A stretch of DNA of 21,205 nucleotides from Oxalobacteraceae bacterium UBA6018 (lineage in GTDB: Bacteria > Pseudomonadota > Gammaproteobacteria > Burkholderiales > Burkholderiaceae_D), in NCBI GenBank assembly GCA_002428015.1, contig DIZW01000024.1, forward strand, positions 66,379 to 87,583, written 5' to 3'. A program made the position numbers and the translations under genes. Positions 7,663 through 15,245 of the stretch are shown in pieces. Under the pieces are notes generated by a model, which saw nothing but the letters and a program-made list of their open reading frames with translations, had not been told where the DNA came from and did no database searches. Each line of letters begins with the position of its first letter. The first letter of the stretch is position 1.

Positions 7663-7920
7663 GAGCTGCCCAGTCTCGCATCCCGCGTCCGTGATCAAGC
7701 TGCTCGCTTCTTGAGCGGTCCAGTCATGCGTCACCTGATCAGCGATCCAGCAGTTCGCTTCTCGGACTGCCTACGCCGACCCCGTCCGCAGGCGGTCAAG
7801 CATTGACAGCGCGAACATCCTCGTGTTGCAATCGCACTCATCGCGGCGGGCCAAGGGCTCGTCCACGGGCAGGGCCGGGATCGCACGGCCTGTTCTTCAA
7901 CCTGACTAGAAGGAGGATCT

Positions 7921-8052
7921 ATGTACGCAGTCGACGCAGCCAGGCTGGCGCAAGCGCCAACCGTGGCCACTGGACTTGAACAGTCCAACTCAATGCAGGT
8001 GTGGAGAACGTATGAATTTTACCGACGAAAAAAACGAGGATGGTGTCACTGA
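7921..8052 (+). CDS. Small leader ORF overlapping the hydrolase start
   Basis: ATG 7921 is preceded by AAGGAGG ending 5 bases upstream, the strongest ribosome binding site in the window. The frame encodes 43 residues (MYAVDAARLAQAPTVATG at the start, ending RRKKRGWCH) and stops at 8050-8052, 41 bases inside the hydrolase gene in another frame. I do not recognise the peptide; it has no membrane segment and a basic C-terminus. Two hairpins lie within it (GGCG-CAAG-CGCC at about 7947-7958, and TGGACT/AGTCCA at 7971-7987). The second ends 24 bases before the hydrolase ATG. The arrangement suggests translational coupling or a regulatory leader peptide, though a functional small protein is equally possible. 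Confidence 0.5.
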   Translation: MYAVDAARLAQAPTVATGLEQSNSMQVWRTYEFYRRKKRGWCH

Positions 8053-8785
8053 ACGCGGTTTTACCCTGGAGGTCGCAGGCAATCCTGTTCCCGGAGTGCT
8101 ATGGCTTGCCCAAGCGGCCGAAGGCCAGCGGCCCTTGCTCTTAATTGGTCACGGCGGCGGCAGGGATAAGCTGTTTCCGCCGCTGGTCGCTTCCGCGCGG
8201 CATTATGCCCGCGCGCTGGGGTACGCCGTGGTGGCAATCGACGCCCCCGGGCACGGCGCCCGCGCCATGCCCGACCAGGCCGCGCGTGTCGCCCAGCATG
8301 TTCGGCACGACATGACCGCCACCGGCGGCCTGAGCGCCGACACGCTGGCGCTGATGATGCGATGGGCCACGCAAGCCGTGCCGGAATGGCGCGCCGTCAT
8401 CGACGCCGTGCAGGCGCTGACCGAAGTGGGCAGCGGCCCGGTCGCCTATTGCGGTCTGTCGCTCGGCACGATGATCGGCCTGCCGCTGCTGGCCGCCGAG
8501 ACGCGCATCAAGGTGGCCGCCCTGGGCCTGGTCGGTCTTGGCGCCGGCTCGGCCCAGCTCGAGGCTGCCGCCAGGCAGGTGAGCGTGCCGGTCGAATTCC
8601 TGATGCAGTGGGATGACGAGCTGGTGCCGCGCAGCCAGGCGCTGGCAATGTACGACGCGCTGGGATCGGTCCAAAAGACGCTCCATGCCAATCCAGGGCG
8701 CCATGCCGACGTGCCGCCGTTCGAGCGCGCAGGCTGGATGGCCTTCTTCACGCGTCACCTGGGCGGCATACCTTCCCCGGCCTGA
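8012..8785 (+). CDS. Alpha/beta hydrolase (dienelactone hydrolase-like)
   Basis: This is a 257-residue soluble hydrolase with no signal peptide. LLLIGHGGGRDK (about residues 42-53) is the oxyanion-hole strand. YCGLSLG (146-152) holds the nucleophile S150 in the G-x-S-x-G elbow. D201 or D202 in MQWDDELVP and H231 in NPGRHADVP complete a catalytic triad in the expected order. The DDELVPRSQA segment is typical of dienelactone hydrolase or prolyl-oligopeptidase-like esterases. The substrate cannot be named. ATG 8012 has GGAGA 6 bases upstream; a TTG start 36 bases earlier (7976) is less likely. The gene is convergent with the ABC transporter operon, so it is not clearly part of that pathway, and it sits behind the small leader ORF. 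Confidence 0.85.
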   Translation: MNFTDEKNEDGVTERGFTLEVAGNPVPGVLWLAQAAEGQRPLLLIGHGGGRDKLFPPLVASARHYARALGYAVVAIDAPGHGARAMPDQAARVAQHVRHDMTATGGLSADTLALMMRWATQAVPEWRAVIDAVQALTEVGSGPVAYCGLSLGTMIGLPLLAAETRIKVAALGLVGLGAGSAQLEAAARQVSVPVEFLMQWDDELVPRSQALAMYDALGSVQKTLHANPGRHADVPPFERAGWMAFFTRHLGGIPSPA

Positions 8786-8845
8786 CGCGCCGGCGCAGTG
8801 AGGCGAAAAGCTGAAGCAGTCTCGGAGGCGGCCCGGCTCGTCTCT

Positions 8846-8891
8846 CCCCGCATCCGACGGTGCGGGGCAGGCCGGCCTGGCCAGTCCGGCC
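8846..8891. terminator. GC hairpins between convergent genes
   Basis: CCCCGCA/TGCGGGG (8846-8852 and 8861-8867) and GGCCGG/CCGGCC (8870-8875 and 8886-8891) form two stems between the hydrolase and the last ABC transporter gene. Neither has a T run on either strand, so termination from either side is only suggested. Confidence 0.35.
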
Positions 8892-8894
8892 GTG

Positions 8895-9653
8895 TCAAGC
8901 GCGGTCGGGCATGGCCCCGTAGCCGCTCGCCTCGACCAGAAGCCGGGTATAGGGATGCTCGGCCTGGCAGGCGCTCAGGCGCTCGCGGTCGATGATGTCC
9001 ACGATTTCCCCGTGACGCATGACGGCCACGCGCTCGCACAAATGGACCACCACCCCCAGATCGTGGGTGACCAGCACATAGGTCAAGCCCTCGCGTTGGC
9101 GCAGCTCGGCAAGCAGATTGAGGATTTCGGCCTGGACCGACACGTCCAGCGCCGACGTTGGCTCGTCGAGCAGCAGGATGCGCGGCTCGAGAATCAGCGC
9201 ACGCGCGATCGCGACCCGCTGGCGCTGGCCGCCGGAGAGCTGGTGCGCATAGCGTTGGCGGAAGCTGGCGTCGAGCCCGACCTTGAGCAGGATCTCGTCC
9301 ACGCGCTGCCCGATCCGGTCCATGCCGTGGATCTTCAACGGCTCTGCCAGCGCGCTCTCGATGGTGTGACGCGGATGGAGCGAGCCGTAGGGGTCCTGGA
9401 ACACCATCTGCACCAGGCGGCAGCGCGCGCGATCGATGCTGCGCCCCAGCGGCTTGCCCTGGATGAGCAGGCGGCCCTGCCAATGGTGGTATAGCCCGGC
9501 CAGGCAGCGCAGTACCGTGGTCTTGCCCGAGCCCGATTCGCCCACCAGTCCGAACGCCTCGCCCTCGGCCACCGAGAACGACACCTCGTTCAATACCCTG
9601 CTGGCATTGGCGCCCTCGCCGAAACTTAAGTTCAGTGCCTCTACATTAATCAT
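8895..9653 (-). CDS. ABC transporter ATP-binding protein, DppF/OppF type
   Basis: This is the second ATPase of the transporter and energises import at the cytoplasmic face of the inner membrane. The protein has 252 residues. Visible motifs are Walker A GESGSGKTT (38-46), Q-loop at Q86 (VFQDPYGSLHP), signature LSGGQRQR (139-146), Walker B ILLLDEP (159-165) and switch H197 (VTHDLG). The segment HPYTRLLVEA near the end is typical of the peptide/nickel transporter group. It lacks most of the C-terminal extension seen in DppF (usually about 320 residues). ATG 9653 lies 10 bases after the stop of the preceding ATPase gene. It is the last gene of the operon. Confidence 0.92.
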   Translation of the reverse strand: MINVEALNLSFGEGANASRVLNEVSFSVAEGEAFGLVGESGSGKTTVLRCLAGLYHHWQGRLLIQGKPLGRSIDRARCRLVQMVFQDPYGSLHPRHTIESALAEPLKIHGMDRIGQRVDEILLKVGLDASFRQRYAHQLSGGQRQRVAIARALILEPRILLLDEPTSALDVSVQAEILNLLAELRQREGLTYVLVTHDLGVVVHLCERVAVMRHGEIVDIIDRERLSACQAEHPYTRLLVEASGYGAMPDRA

Positions 9654-9663
9654 CGAAAGCGTC

Positions 9664-10503
9664 CTAGTTGCTAAGCCATAGAGGGTCGCGTTGCAGGACC
9701 GGCAGCACGGCGCGGCGCGCCGTCATGCTCGGCAGGGCCGCCAGCAGGCCGCGCGTGTAGGGGTGTTCGGCCCGGTCCAGGTCGGCCGCGGCCAGGGTCT
9801 CCACCACGCGCCCTGCGTACATGACGATTACGCGGTCGCAAAAATGCCGCACCAGATGCAGGTCGTGGCTGATGAATAGCAGGCCCAGGCCGCGCGCGTC
9901 GACCAGTTCGTCCAGCACGGTGAGCACCTGCGAGCGCACCGACACGTCCAGCGCCGACGTCGGCTCGTCGGCGATCACCACCTCCGGCTCGGGAATGAGC
10001 ATCATGGCGATCATCACGCGCTGGCCCATGCCGCCCGAGACCTGATGTGGATACAGGTCCATCACGCGCGCCGGTTCGCGGATGCGCACCGCCGCCAGCA
10101 TCGCCAGCACCCGCTCCCTGACCTCGGCCCGCGTGAGCGCCTGGTGGGCGCGCAAGGCCTCGCCGATCTGTTCGCCGATGCGCATGACCGGATTGAGCGA
10201 ATACTTCGGGTCCTGCATGATCATCGACATGCGCCGCCCGCGAATGGCGCGCATGGCGCGCTCGTCCGCCTGCAGCAGGTCGGTGTCGCCGAAGCGCAGC
10301 GTGCGCGCCGCGATGCGTGCGCTGGCCGGATGCAGCTTGAGCAGCGCCCGGCCCACGGTCGACTTGCCGGAGCCGGATTCGCCAACGATCGCCAGCTTCT
10401 CGCGGCCCAGCGTGAACGACACGCCGCGCACCGCCTCCACCAGGCCGGTGCTGGTGGCGAAACTCACCCGCAGATCCTGGACTTCCAGTTTGTTTTCGTT
10501 CAT
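9664..10503 (-). CDS. ABC transporter ATP-binding protein, DppD/OppD type
   Basis: This is the first ATPase of the transporter, 279 residues. Walker A is GESGSGKST (41-49), the Q-loop glutamine is Q97 (MIMQDPKYSLNP), the signature is VSGGMGQR (155-162), Walker B is VVIADEP (175-181) and the switch histidine is H213 (ISHDLH). M in the third variable signature position is common for DppD-like subunits. EHPYTRGLLAALPSM starts the oligopeptide C-terminal domain, but the protein ends about 20 residues later, shorter than the usual 320-340 residues. No C-terminal cysteine cluster, as found in some DppD proteins, is present. The start codon is 13 bases downstream of the permease gene's stop. It should form a heterodimer with the following ATPase. 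Confidence 0.92.
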   Translation of the reverse strand: MNENKLEVQDLRVSFATSTGLVEAVRGVSFTLGREKLAIVGESGSGKSTVGRALLKLHPASARIAARTLRFGDTDLLQADERAMRAIRGRRMSMIMQDPKYSLNPVMRIGEQIGEALRAHQALTRAEVRERVLAMLAAVRIREPARVMDLYPHQVSGGMGQRVMIAMMLIPEPEVVIADEPTSALDVSVRSQVLTVLDELVDARGLGLLFISHDLHLVRHFCDRVIVMYAGRVVETLAAADLDRAEHPYTRGLLAALPSMTARRAVLPVLQRDPLWLSN

Positions 10504-10516
10504 CGGTGTGTCCTTG

Positions 10517-11374
10517 TCAGCTGCGTGGATCGAACATGTCGCGCAGACCGTCGCCCAGCAGGTTGAAAGCCAGGCTGACCAGCATGATGGCCGCGCCGGG
10601 CATGGCCACCAGCCACCAGCACTCCATCATGTAGCGCCGTCCGGCCGAGATCATCGCGCCCCACTCGGGATCGGGCGGCTGGGCGCCCAGGCCGAGAAAG
10701 CCCAGCCCGGCCGCGGTCAGGATGATCCCCGCCATGTTCATGGTCAGGCGCACCAGCACCGACGACACGCACAGCGGCGCCACGTGGCGCAGCAGGATGC
10801 GTGCCGCGCCGGCGCCCTGCAGCTGCACCGCCGCCACGAAATCGGCCTGGCGCAGGGTGCGCGTCTCGGCCCGCGCCAGCCGCGCGATCGGCGGCCAGGA
10901 CGTGAGCGCGATCGCGATCACCGCGTGTTCCAGCCCCGGCCCGAGCGCGGCCACGAAGGCCAGGGCCAGCACCAGGCTGGGGAAGGAGATGAAGATGTCG
11001 GTGATGCGCATGAACAGGCTGTCGACCCAGCCGCCGAAGTAGCCGGCCACGGTGCCCACGGCCAGCCCGACCGGGCCGACCACCAGCGTCACCAGGGCCA
11101 CGATGTAGAGCGTGGTGCGGGCGCCGAACACGAGGCGGCTGAACACGTCGCGGCCGTATTCGTCGGTGCCGCACCAGTGCGCGGCGCTGGGCGCGCGCAG
11201 GGCCGCCGCCAGGTCCTGCAGCAGCGGGTCGTGGGTGGCGATCAGCGGCGCGGCCAGCGCCACGAGCAGCAGCAGGGCGGCCACCGCGGACCCGGCCAGG
11301 GTCATGGGATTGCGCAGCAGGTGGCGCAGCGCGCGCTGGAGCAGCGTGGGGGAATGGGGCGAGGCAGTTGACAT
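10517..11374 (-). CDS. ABC transporter permease, DppC type
   Basis: This inner-membrane permease has 285 residues and about six hydrophobic segments; the first is at about residues 28-46. The family hallmark HWCGTDEYGRDVFSRLVFGAR follows that segment. The coupling (EAA) loop is at about ADFVAAVQLQGAGAARILLR, and the end DMFDPR is typical. ATG 11374 overlaps the stop of the preceding permease by one base (TGATG), an arrangement that couples their translation and supports this start over earlier ones in the same frame. It pairs with the DppB-type permease to form the channel. Confidence 0.93.
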   Translation of the reverse strand: MSTASPHSPTLLQRALRHLLRNPMTLAGSAVAALLLLVALAAPLIATHDPLLQDLAAALRAPSAAHWCGTDEYGRDVFSRLVFGARTTLYIVALVTLVVGPVGLAVGTVAGYFGGWVDSLFMRITDIFISFPSLVLALAFVAALGPGLEHAVIAIALTSWPPIARLARAETRTLRQADFVAAVQLQGAGAARILLRHVAPLCVSSVLVRLTMNMAGIILTAAGLGFLGLGAQPPDPEWGAMISAGRRYMMECWWLVAMPGAAIMLVSLAFNLLGDGLRDMFDPRS

Positions 11375-12381
11375 CAGCGCATCCTTGGATCGAAGACTTG
11401 GTACAGGGCGTCCGACAGCAGGTTCAGGCTGACGAAGATCAGGCCGACCACCAGCACGCAGCCCATCACGGCGTTCATGTCGCCCAGCAGCAGGCTGTTG
11501 GTCAGGTATTGGCCGAAGCCGGGCCAGGCGAACACGGTCTCGATCAGCACCGCGCCTTCGAGCAGGCCGCCGTAGGCCAGCGCCACGATGGTCAGCAGCT
11601 GCACGAGGATGTTGCGGAAGGCGTGGCGCCACAGCACCTGCATCTCGGACAAGCCCTTCACGCGCGCCGTGAGGATGTATTCCTGGGATAGCTGGGCCAG
11701 CATGAAACTGCGCGTCATGCGGCTGATGTAGGCCATCGAATGCAGGCCGAGGATGCAGGCCGGCAGCGCGATGTGGCGCAGCGCGCTGCCGGCGGCGCCC
11801 CAGTTGCGCGCCAGCGCGCTGTCGAGCAGCAGCAGGCCGGTGACCGGCGCCACCGCGCCGTCGTAATCGAGGTCGATGCGCCCGGAACCGCCGGCCCAGC
11901 CAAGCCAGGCGTAGAACACCAGCAGGCCCATCATCCCGAACCAGAACACGGGAGTCGAATAGCCGGCCAGGCTGACCACGCGCACCAGGTTGTCCTGCCA
12001 GCGCCCGCGCCGCGCAGCCGAAAGCACGCCCAGCGGCACGCCGGCCAGGGTGCCCACCAGGATCGCCAGCGTGGCCAGTTCCGCGGTGGCCGGCAGCACC
12101 CGCGCGATGTCGCTGGCGACGCTGTGGCCGGTCAGGAGCGAGTCGCCCAGGTTGCCGTGCACGAGTTCATTGAGGTAGCGGCCGAACTGCACGTACAGCG
12201 GCCGGTCCAGGCCGAGCCGCACCTGGGCCTGGCGGTACATCGACGCGTCGGCGTCCGGCCCGACGATCGACAGCACCGGGTCGACCGGCATCACGCGGCC
12301 GATGAAGAAGGTCAGCACGAGCAATCCCAACAGGGTCAGCACGGTACTGACCAGGCGGTTGCGCAGAGGTAGCAGCGACAT
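11374..12381 (-). CDS. ABC transporter permease, DppB type
   Basis: This inner-membrane permease has 335 residues, the usual DppB/OppB length. The N-terminal membrane segment (about residues 9-28, VSTVLTLLGLLVLTFFIG) is followed by the large periplasmic part that contains RLGLDRPLYVQFGRYL, a family hallmark. The coupling loop is ARVKGLSEMQVLWRHAFRN, and the end LYQVFDPRMR is typical. It begins 20 bases after the solute-binding protein's stop and overlaps the next permease by one base. Confidence 0.93.
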   Translation of the reverse strand: MSLLPLRNRLVSTVLTLLGLLVLTFFIGRVMPVDPVLSIVGPDADASMYRQAQVRLGLDRPLYVQFGRYLNELVHGNLGDSLLTGHSVASDIARVLPATAELATLAILVGTLAGVPLGVLSAARRGRWQDNLVRVVSLAGYSTPVFWFGMMGLLVFYAWLGWAGGSGRIDLDYDGAVAPVTGLLLLDSALARNWGAAGSALRHIALPACILGLHSMAYISRMTRSFMLAQLSQEYILTARVKGLSEMQVLWRHAFRNILVQLLTIVALAYGGLLEGAVLIETVFAWPGFGQYLTNSLLLGDMNAVMGCVLVVGLIFVSLNLLSDALYQVFDPRMR

Positions 12382-12401
12382 GAAAGGCAGGCTCCGGGAA
12401 G

Positions 12402-14006
12402 TTAATCGACTTTGTAGACGTCGCGCAGGTGGGTGGTGGCCGACGGATGGCCGACGTAATTGCGCACCCGCTTGCTCAGCACCACCGTGTCCACCATCTG
12501 GGCGATCGGCTCGATCGCACCGACCTCGCTGTCATACAGCCGCTGCACCTGGCGGTACATCTCGTCCTGGGCCGCGACGTCGCGCTCGCCGGCGGCGCGC
12601 TCGATCAGGCGGTTGATGGCGGGGCTGTAGAACGAGGTGCGCCAGCCCTGGAAGTTGGTCAGCTTGGCGGCGTCGCGGTTGTCCGGGTTGTAGACCAGCG
12701 CGCGCAGGTTTGCCAGCGGATGTGGCTCGACCCCGCCGCCGCCGCGCCCAACCACGATCTCGAAACGACGCTCGCGCATCGCGCCATACACCTGGTTACC
12801 GGTGCCCGACAGGATGCGCGCGTCGATCCCCGCCAGCGCCAGCGTGGCCTGCAGCGAGGTGGCGATATTGATCAGGGGCGGGTCCGACAGCACCCGGATC
12901 GTGGTCGTGAAGCCATGCGGGTAGCCGGCCGCGGCCAGCAGGCGCTTGGCCTCGGGAACGTCGAGCCGGTAGCCCGGGTCGGGCAGGGTGGCGGCCAGTC
13001 CCAGCATGACCGGGCGCTGGTGGTACACGCCATAATGCGGCAGGATGGCGCGGTTGATGCCGTCGTAATCGATCAGGCTGCGCAGCGCCAGGCGCACGCG
13101 CCGGTCCGCGTACTTGGAGTCGCGCATGCTCACGGCCACGTAATAGGCCGCGCCGCGCAGGGAAGGCTGGACCACCACGCGGGCGTCGTGCTTGAGCGCT
13201 TCGATGTCGGGACCGGCCATGCCGGCGGCCAGGTCGACGTCGCCGCGGTCGATCATGAAGCGCAGCGACAGCGATTCGCTGATGTGGCGCATCACCACCC
13301 GCCGCAGCCTGGCCGGGCCGCGCCAGTAGCCGTCGAAACGGTCGAGCAGCATGGCGTCCTTGGCGCGCCAGTCGGTCAGCGCGAACGGGCCCGAGCCGGC
13401 CGCATGGTTGAGCAGCCAGGCCGCGCCCAGGTCGCCGTTCTTCTGGTGCGCCATCACCACGCCGCGGTCGACGATGGCCGCGCTCACCGAGGTTGCCAGC
13501 GTGTAGAGCACCATGCGCGGATCGGTCGGCTGCGGCAGGGTGATCTGCAGGGTGCGGGCGTCGGTCGCGCGGATCAGCCGCTCGACGTTGGCGGCGCTGA
13601 AGCCGTAGCTTTTCCAGGGCGAGGCCATCGCCAGGTTCAGCTTGAGCACGCGCTGGAGCGACCAGGCGGCGTCCGCCGCGGTCAGCGGGGCGCCCGACTG
13701 GAAGCGTGTTCCCTCGCGCAGCGTGAGCGTGAGGCTGCGCCCGTCGGGCGCGATCTGCCAGCGCTCGGCCAGCGCCGGCAGCACATGGCTTAACTGATGG
13801 GGATCGAGTTCGACCAGGTAGTCGTACAGGTTGACGACCACGCCCAGCACCTCGTTGCCGGTGGCGCCGGCAGGGTCGAGCGAGAGCAGGTTGTTCATGT
13901 TCATGCCGATCACCAGCTGGTCGCGCGGGGTGGCGGCGTGGGCCGCCGCCGCGCCCAGCATCAGCGCCAGCGTCAGGCGGCGCGACAATTTCAAGAGCCT
14001 GTGCAT
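12402..14006 (-). CDS. Periplasmic solute-binding protein, family 5
   Basis: This protein should capture the substrate in the periplasm and deliver it to the two permeases. At 534 residues it has the length of DppA/OppA-type proteins. It has a Sec signal peptide (MHRLLKLSRRLTLALMLGAA, cleavage after AHA at residue 24) and no lipobox cysteine, so it should be free in the periplasm. Early landmarks are SLDPAGATGNEVLG and NLYDYLVELDP; later GTRFQSGAPLTAADAAWSLQR is typical of the SBP_bac_5 family. Family 5 proteins bind peptides, but also nickel, heme, oligosaccharides and opines, so a peptide substrate should not be assumed. The gene starts 13 bases after the enolase-superfamily gene's stop. 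Confidence 0.92.
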   Translation of the reverse strand: MHRLLKLSRRLTLALMLGAAAAHAATPRDQLVIGMNMNNLLSLDPAGATGNEVLGVVVNLYDYLVELDPHQLSHVLPALAERWQIAPDGRSLTLTLREGTRFQSGAPLTAADAAWSLQRVLKLNLAMASPWKSYGFSAANVERLIRATDARTLQITLPQPTDPRMVLYTLATSVSAAIVDRGVVMAHQKNGDLGAAWLLNHAAGSGPFALTDWRAKDAMLLDRFDGYWRGPARLRRVVMRHISESLSLRFMIDRGDVDLAAGMAGPDIEALKHDARVVVQPSLRGAAYYVAVSMRDSKYADRRVRLALRSLIDYDGINRAILPHYGVYHQRPVMLGLAATLPDPGYRLDVPEAKRLLAAAGYPHGFTTTIRVLSDPPLINIATSLQATLALAGIDARILSGTGNQVYGAMRERRFEIVVGRGGGGVEPHPLANLRALVYNPDNRDAAKLTNFQGWRTSFYSPAINRLIERAAGERDVAAQDEMYRQVQRLYDSEVGAIEPIAQMVDTVVLSKRVRNYVGHPSATTHLRDVYKVD

Positions 14007-14019
14007 CGCGCGCCGGGTC

Positions 14020-15174
14020 CTAGTAGTTGGTCACGGTGTGGGCCGCGATGTAGTCGAAGTTGATGTCCTCGCCCAGGCCGGGCTGCTGCGACAGCTGGAC
14101 GAAGCCGTCCGCGCTCATCGGGTCGGGCAGCGCGTGCAGGTAGCCCGGCACCACGTCGTAGTCGAGGAAAGGGTGCAGCAGGCCGCGCTCGTACCAGCGG
14201 CAGTTCTTGATCGCCGCCGTCACCGCCAGGTTGGCCGCGCCATTGCCGTGCACTTCGCAGTTCATGCCGAAGGCGTCGGCCAGGGCCGCCACCTTCATGG
14301 TCGGCGTGATGCCGCCCACGCCCGGCACCCCGGCGCGCAGGATGTCGCAGGCGCCGGCCACGGCCCAGTCGGCGCGGCTATGGTGCTTGCCCGAGATCGA
14401 TTCCGGCCCGACGATGGGAATGTCGAGCTGCTTGGCCAGCCACGTGTAGGACGCGATGCTCTGCTCGTTCATCATCTCCTCGAACCAGGCGAAATTGAGC
14501 TTCTCCAGCGCGCGGCCGATGGTCAGCGCGTCGGTGCGGCTATACCAGTGGTAACCGTCGAGCATGAGGTCGATATCCGGGCCGACCGCCTCGCGCACGG
14601 CCGCGCAAGCCTTGATGTCCATCGCCGGATCGGGTGCGAACGACACCGGCGGCATCCAGGTGTGCAGCTTGATCGCCTTGTAGCCGCGTTGCACCAGTGT
14701 AACCGCGAACCGGGCATAATCGTCCGGCGTCGCGAGCCCGCCCGGAAGGTCGTCCCCGCACATGGTGCTGCCGTAGGCCGGTACCTTGTCGCGGTAGGCG
14801 CCGAGCAGCTTGTAGACCGGGATCTTGAGCGCGCGTCCGGCCAGGTCCCACAGGGCCTGTTCGACCACGGCCAGGGCCCGGTCGGTCAGCTGGCCGGCGC
14901 TGCCGCGCTGCCAGTGCACCAGGTCCTGCCACAGGCGCTCGCGGTCGAACGGGTCCTGGCCGACCAGCACCTTGCGCACGAATGCCTCGATCACGGTGGG
15001 ACGGATCACTTCCGGTGGGCCGAAGGCGTAGCCGCGCGTGCCGTCGTCGGCGGTGATGGTGAGCATGGCCAGCGTGGTCATCTTCTCCGGCCCGGGATGC
15101 GAGTGGCCGGCGCTGTCGACGCTGCGGCTGCTCAGGTAGTGGAACACGGTTCCCTGTACACGTTCAATTTTCAT
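14020..15174 (-). CDS. Mandelate racemase-type enolase-superfamily enzyme
   Basis: This is a 384-residue cytoplasmic enzyme of the enolase superfamily, which removes a proton next to a carboxylate using a magnesium ion. The N-terminal capping domain spans about residues 1-125 and is followed by the barrel. Likely catalytic residues are K169 and H171 (AIKLHTW), metal ligands D206 (LMLDGYHW), E232 (FEEMMNE) and E258 (GPESISG), then D277 and H309 (CEVHGNG). The late His base and K-x-H pattern fit the mandelate racemase subgroup, in which most characterised members dehydrate acid sugars; the exact substrate is not readable. ATG 15174 is the first start matching the family; the frame is open far upstream only because it crosses the receptor gene. 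A strong terminator ends 21 bases before this start. It leads the transporter genes. Confidence 0.88.
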   Translation of the reverse strand: MKIERVQGTVFHYLSSRSVDSAGHSHPGPEKMTTLAMLTITADDGTRGYAFGPPEVIRPTVIEAFVRKVLVGQDPFDRERLWQDLVHWQRGSAGQLTDRALAVVEQALWDLAGRALKIPVYKLLGAYRDKVPAYGSTMCGDDLPGGLATPDDYARFAVTLVQRGYKAIKLHTWMPPVSFAPDPAMDIKACAAVREAVGPDIDLMLDGYHWYSRTDALTIGRALEKLNFAWFEEMMNEQSIASYTWLAKQLDIPIVGPESISGKHHSRADWAVAGACDILRAGVPGVGGITPTMKVAALADAFGMNCEVHGNGAANLAVTAAIKNCRWYERGLLHPFLDYDVVPGYLHALPDPMSADGFVQLSQQPGLGEDINFDYIAAHTVTNY

Positions 15175-15195
15175 ATCGTACCCATAGAATTCGGC

Positions 15196-15231
15196 AAAAA
15201 AAACGTGCCGCGCGGCGCTGCGCGCGGCACG
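15196..15231 (-). terminator. Strong intrinsic terminator after the TonB receptor gene
   Basis: On the reverse strand, CGTGCCGCGCG and CGCGCGGCACG form a perfect 11-bp stem with a 6-base loop (CAGCGC), followed by eight T. It lies 14 bases after the receptor's stop codon and 21 bases before the enolase-superfamily start codon, inside what otherwise looks like a single operon. Confidence 0.9.
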
Positions 15232-15245
15232 CCAAGGGGAGCTGG

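Larger units (their letters stand above)
7231..7920. other. 690-base gene-free region holding a candidate small RNA
   Basis: No credible protein-coding frame of normal size is present. The stretch contains a near-duplicated motif (CGTATGCATATC at about 7484 and CGTATGCTATATC at about 7502), a TTGACA hexamer at 7542-7547 without a matching -10, and the structured candidate RNA ending in a strong terminator at 7635-7662. It also holds a second TTGACA at 7803-7808 with a poor -10, and two loosely similar segments (about 7693-7722 and 7744-7771). The small ORF ahead of the hydrolase follows directly. Confidence 0.6.

Noticed and set aside
7693..7771. Two similar segments (GATCAAGCTGCTCGCTTCT and GATCCAGCAGTTCGCTTCT)
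   Set aside because: Only about 30 bases are loosely alike with several mismatches and no further copies; not enough to call a repeat family or array.
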